Shown piece by piece: positions 45,472 to 55,221 of a stretch of DNA of 64,000 bases. The number at the start of each line of letters is the position of its first letter. The stretch's first letter is position 1. The notes below the pieces were generated by a model. The model worked only from the letters and a program-made list of their open reading frames with translations. It was not told the DNA's origin and searched no databases. The stretch comes from VRUE01 sp963824705. Lineage in GTDB: Bacteria; Actinomycetota; Thermoleophilia; Solirubrobacterales; 70-9. The stretch is from assembly GCA_963824705.1 (NCBI GenBank), contig CAWGQE010000003.1:1736001-1800000 (forward strand), in the 5' to 3' direction. Made by a program: the position numbers and the translations under genes.

Positions 45472-45985
45472 GCCCGGTCAACCCGCGATAACGCTGCGCT
45501 ACGCGGACAGCGCCGAGGAGATCGACGCCGTCGAGCCGATGTGGAACGCGCTGCAGGAGCACCACGTGCGGATCACCCCCGAGCTCGACCCGCGAACCCC
45601 CGGGCGCGATCTCGCCGACGCCTGGCGGATGCGCCGCTCCAAGTACGTCCGCTGGCTCGAGGACCCCGAGGCCTTCTTCGCCATCGCCGAGGACGAGAGC
45701 GGGCCGATCGGCTACGCCTTCGTCACCGTCGGACCGGGCTACGCCTCATGGCTCACCGGTGAGCGCGCCGCTGCGCTGGAGACCCTCTCCGTGCTGCCGG
45801 ACCGTCGCAGCGGCGGCGTCGGCGCGGCCCTGATCGAGGCTGCCTGGGAACGCCTGGGAGAGCTCGGCGTCGACGATATGGCGATCACCACGACCAAGAC
45901 CAACGTCGACGCCCACCGCTTCTACGAGCGCATGGGCTTCAACCAGGGGTTCGTCATCTACCACGGTAAGCGGCCGCGGGCGTAG
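45464..45985 (+). CDS. GNAT-family N-acetyltransferase
   Basis: 173 residues. The acetyl-CoA motif A is 'LETLSVLPDRRSGGVGAALIEAAWERL' with the R/Q-x-x-G-x-G/A loop as 'RRSGGVGAAL'; motif B is 'DVDAHRFYERMGF'-like ('TNVDAHRFYERMGFNQGF'). A small soluble acetyltransferase with unknown acceptor. It starts inside the end of the hydrolase gene, so the two probably form a bicistron. Confidence 0.88.
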   Translation: MNEPGQPAITLRYADSAEEIDAVEPMWNALQEHHVRITPELDPRTPGRDLADAWRMRRSKYVRWLEDPEAFFAIAEDESGPIGYAFVTVGPGYASWLTGERAAALETLSVLPDRRSGGVGAALIEAAWERLGELGVDDMAITTTKTNVDAHRFYERMGFNQGFVIYHGKRPRA

Positions 45986-46003
45986 CGCACGACCTCCAAA
46001 GCG

Positions 46004-46642
46004 CTAGCCGGCCTGGCCCAGCGCCTCGTCGACGAAGGGGCCGAGCAGCTCACCCGTGCGAGCGGCGATCTCGTCCGGCGAATCGGCCGGGGCGGTGACG
46101 TGACTGATCGCCAAGCGGACCAGGGACTCGGCCAGGAGGCGGGCCTTCGGCGGCGGTGCCTTCGGCCAGCCCTGCTCGATCGTCGCCGCGAGGCGCGCCG
46201 TCGCCCACTGCACGACCGGTGCACCCTGGGTGGTGACGAAGGGGAGCAGCCCGGCGGTGCCGTCGTCGCTGAGCAGGATGCGGACCAGCGGGTCCTCGCC
46301 CGCCGTGCGCAGGAAGGTCTCGAGCGCCGCCCCGATCGCTGCGCGCGGATCGTCGAGGTGCTCGCGCACCGCCGTGTCGACGGCGTCGAGAAAGCGTTCG
46401 CCCTCGTGGATGACCAGCGCCTGGGCGAACTCGTTGCGGCTGCCGAACTCCTTGTAGAGAGTCTGGCGGCTGACTCCCGCCGCGGCGGCGATCTCGGCCA
46501 TCGTGATCTCCGACCAGGCGCGTTGCTGGACCTCGTCGCGAGCCGCGGCGAACAGGGTCTCGCGCAGCAACTGCCTGGCCGCCTGGGGATAGGGGGTGCG
46601 CGCCTCCACGACGCCGCCAATCGTCGCAGCGGCAGCGGTCAT
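46004..46642 (-). CDS. alkX: TetR-family regulator of the alkane hydroxylase operon
   Basis: 212 residues. The TetR helix-turn-helix is at residues 45-70: 'ITMAEIAAAAGVSRQTLYKEF'. The C-terminal ligand domain is divergent, as usual. It is the third gene after alkB and the rubredoxin, with its ATG overlapping the rubredoxin stop. This position is typical of AlkX/AlkU1-type regulators in actinobacterial alkB clusters, where they repress the operon and respond to hydrocarbon products. The inverted repeat at 48048-48080 is a good candidate for its site. The symbol rests on context. Confidence 0.87.
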   Translation of the reverse strand: MTAAAATIGGVVEARTPYPQAARQLLRETLFAAARDEVQQRAWSEITMAEIAAAAGVSRQTLYKEFGSRNEFAQALVIHEGERFLDAVDTAVREHLDDPRAAIGAALETFLRTAGEDPLVRILLSDDGTAGLLPFVTTQGAPVVQWATARLAATIEQGWPKAPPPKARLLAESLVRLAISHVTAPADSPDEIAARTGELLGPFVDEALGQAG

Positions 46643-46815
46643 TCGTCGCCTACGTCAGCCGGCTCGAAATCAACCTTGTCGCGCACGCCGCAGTCCGGGC
46701 AGTGCCAGTCGTCCGGCACCTCGCTCCACTGCGTCCCCGCCGGGAAGCCCTCGCGCGGGTGGCCGGCGTCCTCGTCGTAGACGTAGCCGCAGCCGGGACA
46801 GCGAAAGGCGCTCAC
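46639..46815 (-). CDS. rubA: Rubredoxin (AlkG/RubA type)
   Basis: 58 residues, a one-iron electron carrier that reduces alkane monooxygenase. Iron ligands are in 'FRCPGCGYVYDED' and 'WHCPDCGVRDKVDFE', the CxxCG pairs of alkane-type rubredoxins. GTG 46815 overlaps the alkB stop (GTGA), and its own stop overlaps the TetR ATG, so alkB-rub-tetR are translationally coupled. No rubredoxin reductase gene is in this window. Confidence 0.95.
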   Translation of the reverse strand: MSAFRCPGCGYVYDEDAGHPREGFPAGTQWSEVPDDWHCPDCGVRDKVDFEPADVGDE

Positions 46816-48008
46816 GAAGCGGCTCCGCCGTAGCGCGCCAGCACCCGCTGCCTCGCCCGCGGCTGAATGTTGGCGCGGCTGAGGTCGCCCCCATAGTGGT
46901 CGAGCAGGCGGCGGTCCATCACCCGGCGCCAGAGCGGCGGAATCCAGGCGAGCACGATCATCCCCGCGTAGCCGGTCGGCAGCTGCGGCGCCTCGTCGAC
47001 GTGGCGCAGCGCCTGGTAGCGGCGGGTCGGGTTGGCGTGGTGGTCGCTGTGGCGCTGCAGGTGGTAGAGCAGGACGTTGGAGGCGACGTTGTTGCTGTTC
47101 CAGCTGTGCTGCGGCAGGCAGCGTTCGTAGCGACCGTCCTCTTTCTTCCCGCGCAGCAGCCCGTAGTGCTCGAGGTAGTTGACGACCTCGAGCAATGAGA
47201 AGCCGAGCGCCGCCTGCAGCAGCAGGTAGGGCAGCACGATCGGGCCGAAGACGATCGCCAGCAGCGCGAAGAGGCCGACGGTCATCGCCCAGGCCTGCAG
47301 GATGTCGTTGTGGATCGACCAGACCGAGTGGCCCATGCGCTCAAGCCGGGCCCGCTCGATGCCCCAGGCCGAGCTGAGGCTGCCCGAGACCGTGCGCGGC
47401 AGGAAGGCCCAGAAGCTCTCCCCCAACCTCGAGCTCGCCGGATCCTCGGGGGTGGCGACGCGGACGTGGTGGCCGCGGTTGTGCTCGATGAAGAAGTGGC
47501 CGTAGCCGCTCTGCGCGAGAGCGACCTTGCTCAGCCACTTCTCCAGGCTGGCGCGCTTGTGGCCGAGCTCGTGCGCGGTGTTGATCGCAATTCCGCTGAC
47601 CATCGCCATCGTCAGCGAGAGGCCGATGCTGTCGACAGTCGAGAGGCCGCCGTCGGCCCAGAGCCAGCAGGCGAAGATCAGGCCCGCGTACTGGACCGGA
47701 ATGAAGACGTAGGTGCACCAGCGGTAGTAGCGATCTTGTTCGAGCCACTTGATGGTGCTGTCGGGCGGGTTCTCGGCGTCCACCCCGACGAGGATGTCGA
47801 GCACGGGGAAGATCGCGTAGACGAGGAAGGGCCCGAAGAACCAGAAGGCGCCAAGGCCGGTCAGCTCGACCAATGCCCAGGCGATGAAGGGCAGCGACGG
47901 CACGATCAGCCCGAGCAGCCAGGCGTAGCGCTTCGGGTCCGTCCAAGTGGCGGGATTCAGATCGATGTCGTCTACGTGGTGATGGTGGTCATGCGCGGCA
48001 GCCTCCAT
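46812..48008 (-). CDS. alkB: Alkane 1-monooxygenase (membrane di-iron)
   Basis: 398 residues. Terminal hydroxylation of n-alkanes in the inner membrane. Six helices are expected. The di-iron histidine boxes are intact: 'HELGHKRAS' (146-150), 'EHNRGHHVRVATPEDPASSR' (H176, H180, H181) and 'RHSDHHANP' (H320, H323, H324), plus the AlkB signature 'NYLEHYGLLR'. ATG 48008 has a strong AGGAGG ribosome site; upstream in-frame codons would only add non-conserved residues. The His-rich start 'HDHHHH' is notable. First gene of alkB-rubA-tetR. Confidence 0.97.
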   Translation of the reverse strand: MEAAAHDHHHHVDDIDLNPATWTDPKRYAWLLGLIVPSLPFIAWALVELTGLGAFWFFGPFLVYAIFPVLDILVGVDAENPPDSTIKWLEQDRYYRWCTYVFIPVQYAGLIFACWLWADGGLSTVDSIGLSLTMAMVSGIAINTAHELGHKRASLEKWLSKVALAQSGYGHFFIEHNRGHHVRVATPEDPASSRLGESFWAFLPRTVSGSLSSAWGIERARLERMGHSVWSIHNDILQAWAMTVGLFALLAIVFGPIVLPYLLLQAALGFSLLEVVNYLEHYGLLRGKKEDGRYERCLPQHSWNSNNVASNVLLYHLQRHSDHHANPTRRYQALRHVDEAPQLPTGYAGMIVLAWIPPLWRRVMDRRLLDHYGGDLSRANIQPRARQRVLARYGGAAS

Positions 48009-48047
48009 GGGCGCCTCCTCCTTGTCAGATAACGAGAAATCGTCTGC

Positions 48048-48080
48048 TTGATTGACAGAGTAGCCCAATTTGTCAACCAA
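48048..48080. promoter_or_regulatory. Candidate TetR operator upstream of alkB
   Basis: TTGATTGACA (48048-48057) and TGTCAACCAA (48071-48080) form an inverted repeat with one mismatch and a 13-base spacer. It lies 40-72 bases before alkB and between it and the divergent secG. The size suits a TetR dimer site. The TTGACA half could also serve as a -35 element on the minus strand. Confidence 0.6.
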
Positions 48081-48144
48081 AGCAACATAATTCCTGATTC
48101 TGTCTGGGATCCGCCGTGCGGCGCCGGCCGCTACCATTCGGCGC

Positions 48145-48369
48145 GTGTACACGTTCTTGGCCGTCCTCCAAGTGATCATCGCCGGCATCGTGATCTTCTT
48201 GATCCTGCTGCACTCCGGCAAAGACGCGGGTCTCTCCGGCGCCTTCGGGATCGGCGGCGGTGGCAGCTCCTTCGGCGGCGGCTCGATGGTCGAGCGCAAC
48301 CTGGATCGCGCCACGGTCTTCTTCGCGGTCCTCTTCGCCGTCAACACCGTGGTGCTGCTGAAGATCTAG
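48145..48369 (+). CDS. secG: Preprotein translocase subunit SecG
   Basis: 74 residues. Small membrane subunit of the SecYEG channel. Two hydrophobic helices ('FLAVLQVIIAGIVIFLILLH' and 'ATVFFAVLFAVNTVVLL') flank the diagnostic glycine-rich loop 'GGGGSSFGGGSMVER'. GTG 48145 starts directly at the first helix. It is divergent from alkB and appears monocistronic. Confidence 0.95.
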   Translation: MYTFLAVLQVIIAGIVIFLILLHSGKDAGLSGAFGIGGGGSSFGGGSMVERNLDRATVFFAVLFAVNTVVLLKI

Positions 48370-48387
48370 TCCCTTCGGGTGTGCCGG

Positions 48388-49470
48388 CTACCAGCCGCGC
48401 GCCAGCCGGGCGACGAACGGCGAGCCGGTCAGCGGTACGTGCGGCGCGCCGAGAAACGAGACCGCGAGCGAGCCGGTCCAGCTCTTCGCGTTGCCGGGGC
48501 CCTGCTCATAAGCGCCCGTGCCGCTGAATGGTGCGGGCGGCTTGACGCTCGCGCTGGAGAGGATGCTGTCGACGCTGAAGACGGACGGGTCCGCCTCGGT
48601 CTTGACGAAGCGGATGACGCCGATCGACCCTTCGCTGGCCGACTCGAGGGCAAGGAGGCGCAACGGGCCCCGACCGCGTGCCTGCGCGGCGAAGACCGTT
48701 CGCGTCAGTGGAGTTTTGTGGTCGACGAGCAGGGTCGTGGGCTTGGGGCCGCGGCTGGGATGCGTCCGCACGCCTGGCGTTTCCGGGCTTGCCCGGCGGA
48801 CCCCCACGTCAGCACCCGGTAGATGAAGGCCCCAAGGCAGCTTCGGCGCCGCGAGCACCGCCTGATGGCCATGAGGCGTCGCGCCGAAGAGGCAGGCGAC
48901 CAGCGCACTGAAGTCGACCGACCGCCCGGGAACGCGGTGAACCTCGGCGGAGGTGAACCCGCCCTCGCCCTGGAAGCGCAGCTCGCCGGCAAAGATGCCG
49001 AAACGGGCCAGGACGCCGCCGCCCGGCCTCTTGCAGCCCGCTTTGTGCGTAGCGCGGAGCTTCCGCCCCGATGGCTGGAAGCGAACATCGATCCGGCCAC
49101 GGTCGCCGAAGGAGGCCGCGATCGACGTCGGGGTGACCTTGCCATGGGCGAGATAGGTCGCGGTTGAAGCGGGGCTGCTGCCTTTCCGCCGGCCATGAGC
49201 GTGGGTGATGCTGAGGGCAACGCTCTGGCCGTAGGCGACGACCGTGATCGCGTAGCCGTCGCTGTTCTCGAACTTGAGTTCGGAGAGGGCCTGGTCGCCC
49301 GGCAGGCCCAGAGCACTCGAGCCCTGGCCCAAGAGCGCCAGCTCGCCATTCAGCTGGGAGGCCCCGGCCAGGAGCGCGGGCGCGGACGGCGCGGGCTCCG
49401 CGGCAGCGGGTTGGGCGCAAAGGAGCGCCGCGAACAGCGCGAGGCAGGCACACGCAAGACGAGACTTCAT
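48388..49470 (-). CDS. Secreted protein of unknown function
   Basis: 360 residues. A clean signal peptide ends near 'CAQPAAA' (residue 24). The mature part has no recognised domain. It is beta-rich, with two cysteines about 40 residues apart ('HKAGCKRPGGGVLARFGIFAGEL' and 'LVACLFGATPHG') and a basic, Pro/Ser-rich linker near the middle. It overlaps the preceding trypsin-like gene by four bases and may be its product's partner or substrate. I see no catalytic signature. Confidence 0.7.
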   Translation of the reverse strand: MKSRLACACLALFAALLCAQPAAAEPAPSAPALLAGASQLNGELALLGQGSSALGLPGDQALSELKFENSDGYAITVVAYGQSVALSITHAHGRRKGSSPASTATYLAHGKVTPTSIAASFGDRGRIDVRFQPSGRKLRATHKAGCKRPGGGVLARFGIFAGELRFQGEGGFTSAEVHRVPGRSVDFSALVACLFGATPHGHQAVLAAPKLPWGLHLPGADVGVRRASPETPGVRTHPSRGPKPTTLLVDHKTPLTRTVFAAQARGRGPLRLLALESASEGSIGVIRFVKTEADPSVFSVDSILSSASVKPPAPFSGTGAYEQGPGNAKSWTGSLAVSFLGAPHVPLTGSPFVARLARGW

Positions 49471-50450
49471 CGCACCCTCGCGGCGCGCGCGTAGAGCGCG
49501 TGCACCGCTTCGCCGAAGTAGGCACCGAAATCGGTGGTCGAGTCGTCGCCGTAGCCATAGTTGGTGACCCCGTTCAGCACGTTGCCGTGGATCGTCCAGC
49601 CGCCGCCCGAGGCGCCGCCCGTCACATCGCAGGTCAGCGCCAGGTTGAGCGGGCCCGGCCAGAGAAACGACGCGAGGTCGTGGCCGAGGAACGGGGTGCC
49701 GGAGCAGAGCCTTTGAGTCGCCCCGTCGAAGGGCTTTTCCACCGGGTAGCCATGGACGTCGAACACCTGGTTCGGCGGCAGGTTCCAGGCGATGTCGTCT
49801 CCGCCCACAGCGGCCCCCAGGCGCTGGCCGCGTTCATTGCGCGAGACCACCGCGGCGCCGACGTCGGCATTCTCGCTGCCGCCCTTGATCCAGGGCGCGG
49901 TGGCGCCGAGCCACTTGGCGACAAAGACGCCGAAAGGCCGCACGCCGTCGTGGTAGCCGGGCACGAAGACCCAGTCCTGGTTGAACCAGTGGCCGGGGCC
50001 ACCCTCGTTGACGCAGTGCCCGGCGGTGATGACCACGCTGCGGTTGGCAGCGTTGACCGAGGTCCCGGAGCAGCGGCCGAGCCCGAAGCCTCCCGGCAGG
50101 ACGATGAAGATCACGCCGTTCTGCCTGAACCCCGGTGCGGTGGGGTCGGCGACCGCGGCGAACTCGGAGCGCGCCCGTGCGTCCGATTCCAGGCCCCGCA
50201 CCGGATCGACCTCGGCTTCGGCGGCGGATTGCCTTGCCAGGCCTCCGCCCTTGGGCCTCGGCGTGTCCAGCGGTCGAGCCTGGCGCATCCGGGCCGGCGT
50301 CCAGAAGTGCAGCGCCTCGCGCGCTGTCGCAGCCCCGGGGGATGCCGTCCAGCCGGCTGTTGCCCGCGCGGAGGAACCGACGATGAGCGTCGTCAGAAGC
50401 ACCAAGAGCAGACCCAGGGCCGAGTTGCGCAGATGCCGTCGAGTGCTCAT
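49467..50450 (-). CDS. Secreted trypsin-like serine protease
   Basis: 327 residues. The signal peptide ends near 'GSSARA' (residue 30). The chymotrypsin-fold catalytic triad can be read: His in 'SVVITAGHCVN', Asp in 'GSENADVGAAVV' and Ser in 'VTGGASGGGWTI'. Two pairs of cysteines fit disulfides ('GRCSGTS' with 'AGHC', and 'RLCSGTP' with 'LTCDVTGG'). A pro-region of about 80 residues precedes the domain. It is downstream of ccmF on the same strand and overlaps the next gene. Its substrate is unknown. Confidence 0.88.
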   Translation of the reverse strand: MSTRRHLRNSALGLLLVLLTTLIVGSSARATAGWTASPGAATAREALHFWTPARMRQARPLDTPRPKGGGLARQSAAEAEVDPVRGLESDARARSEFAAVADPTAPGFRQNGVIFIVLPGGFGLGRCSGTSVNAANRSVVITAGHCVNEGGPGHWFNQDWVFVPGYHDGVRPFGVFVAKWLGATAPWIKGGSENADVGAAVVSRNERGQRLGAAVGGDDIAWNLPPNQVFDVHGYPVEKPFDGATQRLCSGTPFLGHDLASFLWPGPLNLALTCDVTGGASGGGWTIHGNVLNGVTNYGYGDDSTTDFGAYFGEAVHALYARAARVR

Positions 50451-50462
50451 ATCGTTCCCAGA

Positions 50463-52834
<2,372 letters not shown>

Positions 52835-52838
<4 letters not shown>

Positions 52839-53239
52839 TCGCCGGAGCTACTGGTGGTGAACTTCGACGGGCACTTGGTGACCAGGGTGTCGCGTTCGCC
52901 GACGAAGACGCCGTGCTTCATCGTGCCCGCCAAGACGATCTCGCGGCCACCGCGGAAGGGGTCGGGGATGGTGCCGGTGTAGGTGACCGGGATGCTCTGA
53001 GCGGCGTTTTCGCGATCGGCGACGCGGAAGCTGATCCCCTCGCCGTGGTGGCGGACCGAGCGCTTCACCACCCGGCCGGTCACCTCGTAGCTCCCGCCCG
53101 AGGAGACGCCGATCAACTGCGAGGGTTCTTTCGCCTCCGAAGATGCGCTGAACGAGGTGTAGACGAGCGCAACGGCAAGCAGCACGGCGACGCTGAGCGC
53201 CACCACGAGCCGGATCTTTCGCTTGCGGCTGGGATCCAC
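52835..53239 (-). CDS. ccmE: Heme chaperone CcmE, cysteine (CxxxF) variant
   Basis: 134 residues. Single N-terminal membrane helix ('LVVALSVAVLLAVALVYTSF') then an OB-fold: 'YEVTGRVVKRSV', 'VTYTGTIPDPFRGGREIVLAG'. Classical CcmE binds heme covalently through His in H-x3-Y near the C-terminus. Here the position is Cys123 in 'TLVTKCPSKF', i.e. C-x3-F, with Phe also replacing the usual Tyr. The Cys form is known from some deltaproteobacteria and archaea; Phe makes it less usual. GTG 53239 starts 'DPSRKRKIRL'; upstream codons are non-homologous. It overlaps ccmF by four bases. Confidence 0.93.
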
Positions 53240-53267
53240 GAGACAGGGATTATCGCAAGGCGGGTGG

Positions 53268-53338
53268 GGGGGCGATTGCGTGGGGGTCGGCGGACGCGCT
53301 TCGCGCTGAGTGTCCGCCGACCCCCACGCAATCGCCCC
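53268..53338. repeat. Very long perfect hairpin in the ccmE/SDR divergent gap
   Basis: Arms of at least 24 and up to 28 bases (left ending at 53295, right beginning at 53312) are exact reverse complements around a 16-base loop with GCGCTTCGCGC. The left arm core is GCGATTGCGTGGGGG. It lies between two divergent genes, so it cannot be an ordinary terminator for either. Confidence 0.92.
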
Positions 53339-53366
53339 TCGAGGCTCGGAGTGCGAAACTCCACGC

Positions 53367-54074
53367 ATGAGCGACAAACCAGTGCTGCTCATCACCGGAG
53401 CTTCCAGCGGGATCGGTGCCGCGACGGCTCGGGCTGCAGTCGGAACGCACCGGCTGGTGCTGGCCGCGCGGCGACTGGAGCCGCTGCAGGAGCTGGTCGA
53501 GGAGCTTGGCGGGGCCGAGCGGGCGATCGCGGTGCGCTGCGACGTCACCGAGTGGGAGCAGGTCGAGGCGATGGCGGCCGCCGCCCTCGACGCCTTCGGC
53601 CGCATCGACGTCGTCTTCGCCAACGCCGGCTTCGGCGCCACCCGGGGCTTCCTCGAGGAGTCGCCGGAGCACTGGCGCTCGATGATCCTCACCAACGTCT
53701 ACGGCCTCGCGCTGACGATCCGCGCCACCCTCCCCCACCTGCTCGAGCGCGGCGACGGACATTTCCTCGTCACCAGCTCCGTCGCGGGGCGGCAGGCGCT
53801 GCCCGGCTCGCTCTACTCGGCGACCAAGTGGGCGGCGACGGCGATCGGCGAGTCGCTGCTGGGCGAGCTGCGCCAGATGCACGAGAACCACGGCATCAAG
53901 GTGACCCTGATCGAGCCGGGCATGGTCGACACGCCGTTCTTCGACAACCGGCCCGGCAAGTGGGCGCTGCAGGACGACGACATCGCCCGCGCCGTGATCT
54001 ACGCCCTGGAGCAGCCGGCCAACGTCGACATCAACGAGATCTTGATTCGGCCTACTGGTACGCCGGCTGACTAA
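53367..54074 (+). CDS. SDR-family oxidoreductase
   Basis: 235 residues. 'LLITGASSGIGAATARAAV' is the NAD(P)-binding motif; 'FANAGFG', Ser in 'VTSSVAGRQALPGS' and 'YSATKWA' are the catalytic elements. Classical SDR size; the substrate cannot be inferred. ATG 53367 begins 'MSDKPVLLITGA'. It is divergent from ccmE across a long hairpin and followed by a 115-base imperfect inverted repeat. Confidence 0.9.
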   Translation: MSDKPVLLITGASSGIGAATARAAVGTHRLVLAARRLEPLQELVEELGGAERAIAVRCDVTEWEQVEAMAAAALDAFGRIDVVFANAGFGATRGFLEESPEHWRSMILTNVYGLALTIRATLPHLLERGDGHFLVTSSVAGRQALPGSLYSATKWAATAIGESLLGELRQMHENHGIKVTLIEPGMVDTPFFDNRPGKWALQDDDIARAVIYALEQPANVDINEILIRPTGTPAD

Positions 54075-54188
54075 GGACCATTCCGGCGGGGTTTCACTTA
54101 ACTTTTTCGGTGTCTTGCGGATGGGCTGACGCCCGATAGGCCTCAGCGAAAAAGTACAAGACGTTTCACCCCTACCGGAATGGGTCTT
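54072..54188. terminator. Imperfect 115-base inverted repeat between convergent SDR and GT2 genes
   Basis: The outer arms AAGGACCATTCCGG and CCGGAATGGGTCTT mirror each other with small mismatches. The inner ACTTTTTCG (54101-54109) pairs with CGAAAAAGT (54147-54155). GTCTTG (54112) and CAAGAC (54157) offer an alternative pairing. It fills the whole convergent gap, so bidirectional termination is likely. Confidence 0.65.
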
Positions 54189-55209
54189 AACCCAGCAGAA
54201 GAAGGACCGTGCGCCAGTAGGTGCGGAGTAGAAGGCGAGCTGGGAGGGAGCGGGCTATCCCTGGGATGAAGGGCGAGTCGAGGTCGGGGGTGAGCGAGCT
54301 GGCGAACTCTGAGGCGCTGATAGTGCGCGTGGCTTGCACTTGGCGGCGCTCGTGGAGTAGGCGGGGGAGCCAGCGGATTACTTCGCCTATCGCGGCGAAT
54401 TTCTGCTTGCCCCAACCGGCGGCGATCGCGGCGGGGATGAGGGCCAGCTCGGTTGCGATCAGTGCCGGCGCCAGCAGCAGCAGCAGGCTCGTTGGGTAGA
54501 CGCGGATCAGGAACGCCCAGCGGTTGCGCTCTAGCCAGCGCCACTTGTGCTCGCGGGCGCCGAACTCGTAGTCGTGGTCGACGATCGCCGCCGGTTCGAT
54601 CCCGAGCGCCCCTCCGGCCAAGCGCAGCCGCAGCGAGAGGTCGACGTCCTCGTGGTAGAGGAAGAAGCGCCCGGGGAAGCCGCCCGTCTGCTCCCATCCG
54701 GTGCGGGGAATCGCCAGGCAGGCGCCGGAGAGGGCGGCGACCTCTCCGGCCGCCGGTGCGGTCGCGATCGGGTTGCCGTGTCCACCGGCCCAGACGATGC
54801 CGGTGAAGTGGACCGGGTTGCCGGCGGAGTTGATCGTCGTCCCGTCCCCCTCGGCGATGAGGGCCTGCCAGGCGACCCAACCGCGCCCTTCGAGCCAGGG
54901 GCGCCGGATCGCCTCGCCGAAGCCGGGCCGGGGCGCCGCGTCGGGATTGAGCACGACGAGAAGGTCGCCGCGCGCCTGCGCGGCCCCCTCGTTGCAGCCG
55001 GCCGCAAAGCCGGCGTTACGGCCGGTCTGGACGACCTTTGCGGCGGGCGCCAGCGTGGCCACCGCGTCGGCGGTGCCGTCGCCGGAATCGTTGTCGACGA
55101 CGATCAGCTCGTCCCCGTCCTCCAGCTCAGGCAACAGGGCAGGCAGCGTCCGCGCCAGCTCCTCGCGGCTGTTCCAGGCGACGATCAGGACCGAAAGCGT
55201 CGGGCGCAC
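54187..55209 (-). CDS. Family 2 glycosyltransferase
   Basis: 340 residues. GT-A fold: 'LSVLIVAWNSREEL', the first Asp motif 'LIVVDNDSGDGTAD', then 'GRNAGFAAGCNEGA' and the metal-binding 'LLVVLNPDAAPRPG' (DxD-like), and acceptor-site 'GRFFLYHEDVDLSLRLR' (ED motif). The C-terminal ~90 residues include one or two hydrophobic helices ('LLLLLAPALIATELALIPAAI'). It resembles rhamnosyltransferases and other surface-glycan enzymes. It follows the large secreted protein gene on the same strand with a 12-base gap and may modify that protein or the wall. Confidence 0.9.
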   Translation of the reverse strand: MRPTLSVLIVAWNSREELARTLPALLPELEDGDELIVVDNDSGDGTADAVATLAPAAKVVQTGRNAGFAAGCNEGAAQARGDLLVVLNPDAAPRPGFGEAIRRPWLEGRGWVAWQALIAEGDGTTINSAGNPVHFTGIVWAGGHGNPIATAPAAGEVAALSGACLAIPRTGWEQTGGFPGRFFLYHEDVDLSLRLRLAGGALGIEPAAIVDHDYEFGAREHKWRWLERNRWAFLIRVYPTSLLLLLAPALIATELALIPAAIAAGWGKQKFAAIGEVIRWLPRLLHERRQVQATRTISASEFASSLTPDLDSPFIPGIARSLPARLLLRTYWRTVLLLLG

Positions 55210-55221
55210 CGACGCCGGAGG

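Noticed and set aside
48052..48091. TTGACA followed by CATAAT considered as a sigma-70 promoter for secG
   Set aside because: The spacing (28 bases) is far too long. TTGACA is better explained as half of the inverted repeat.
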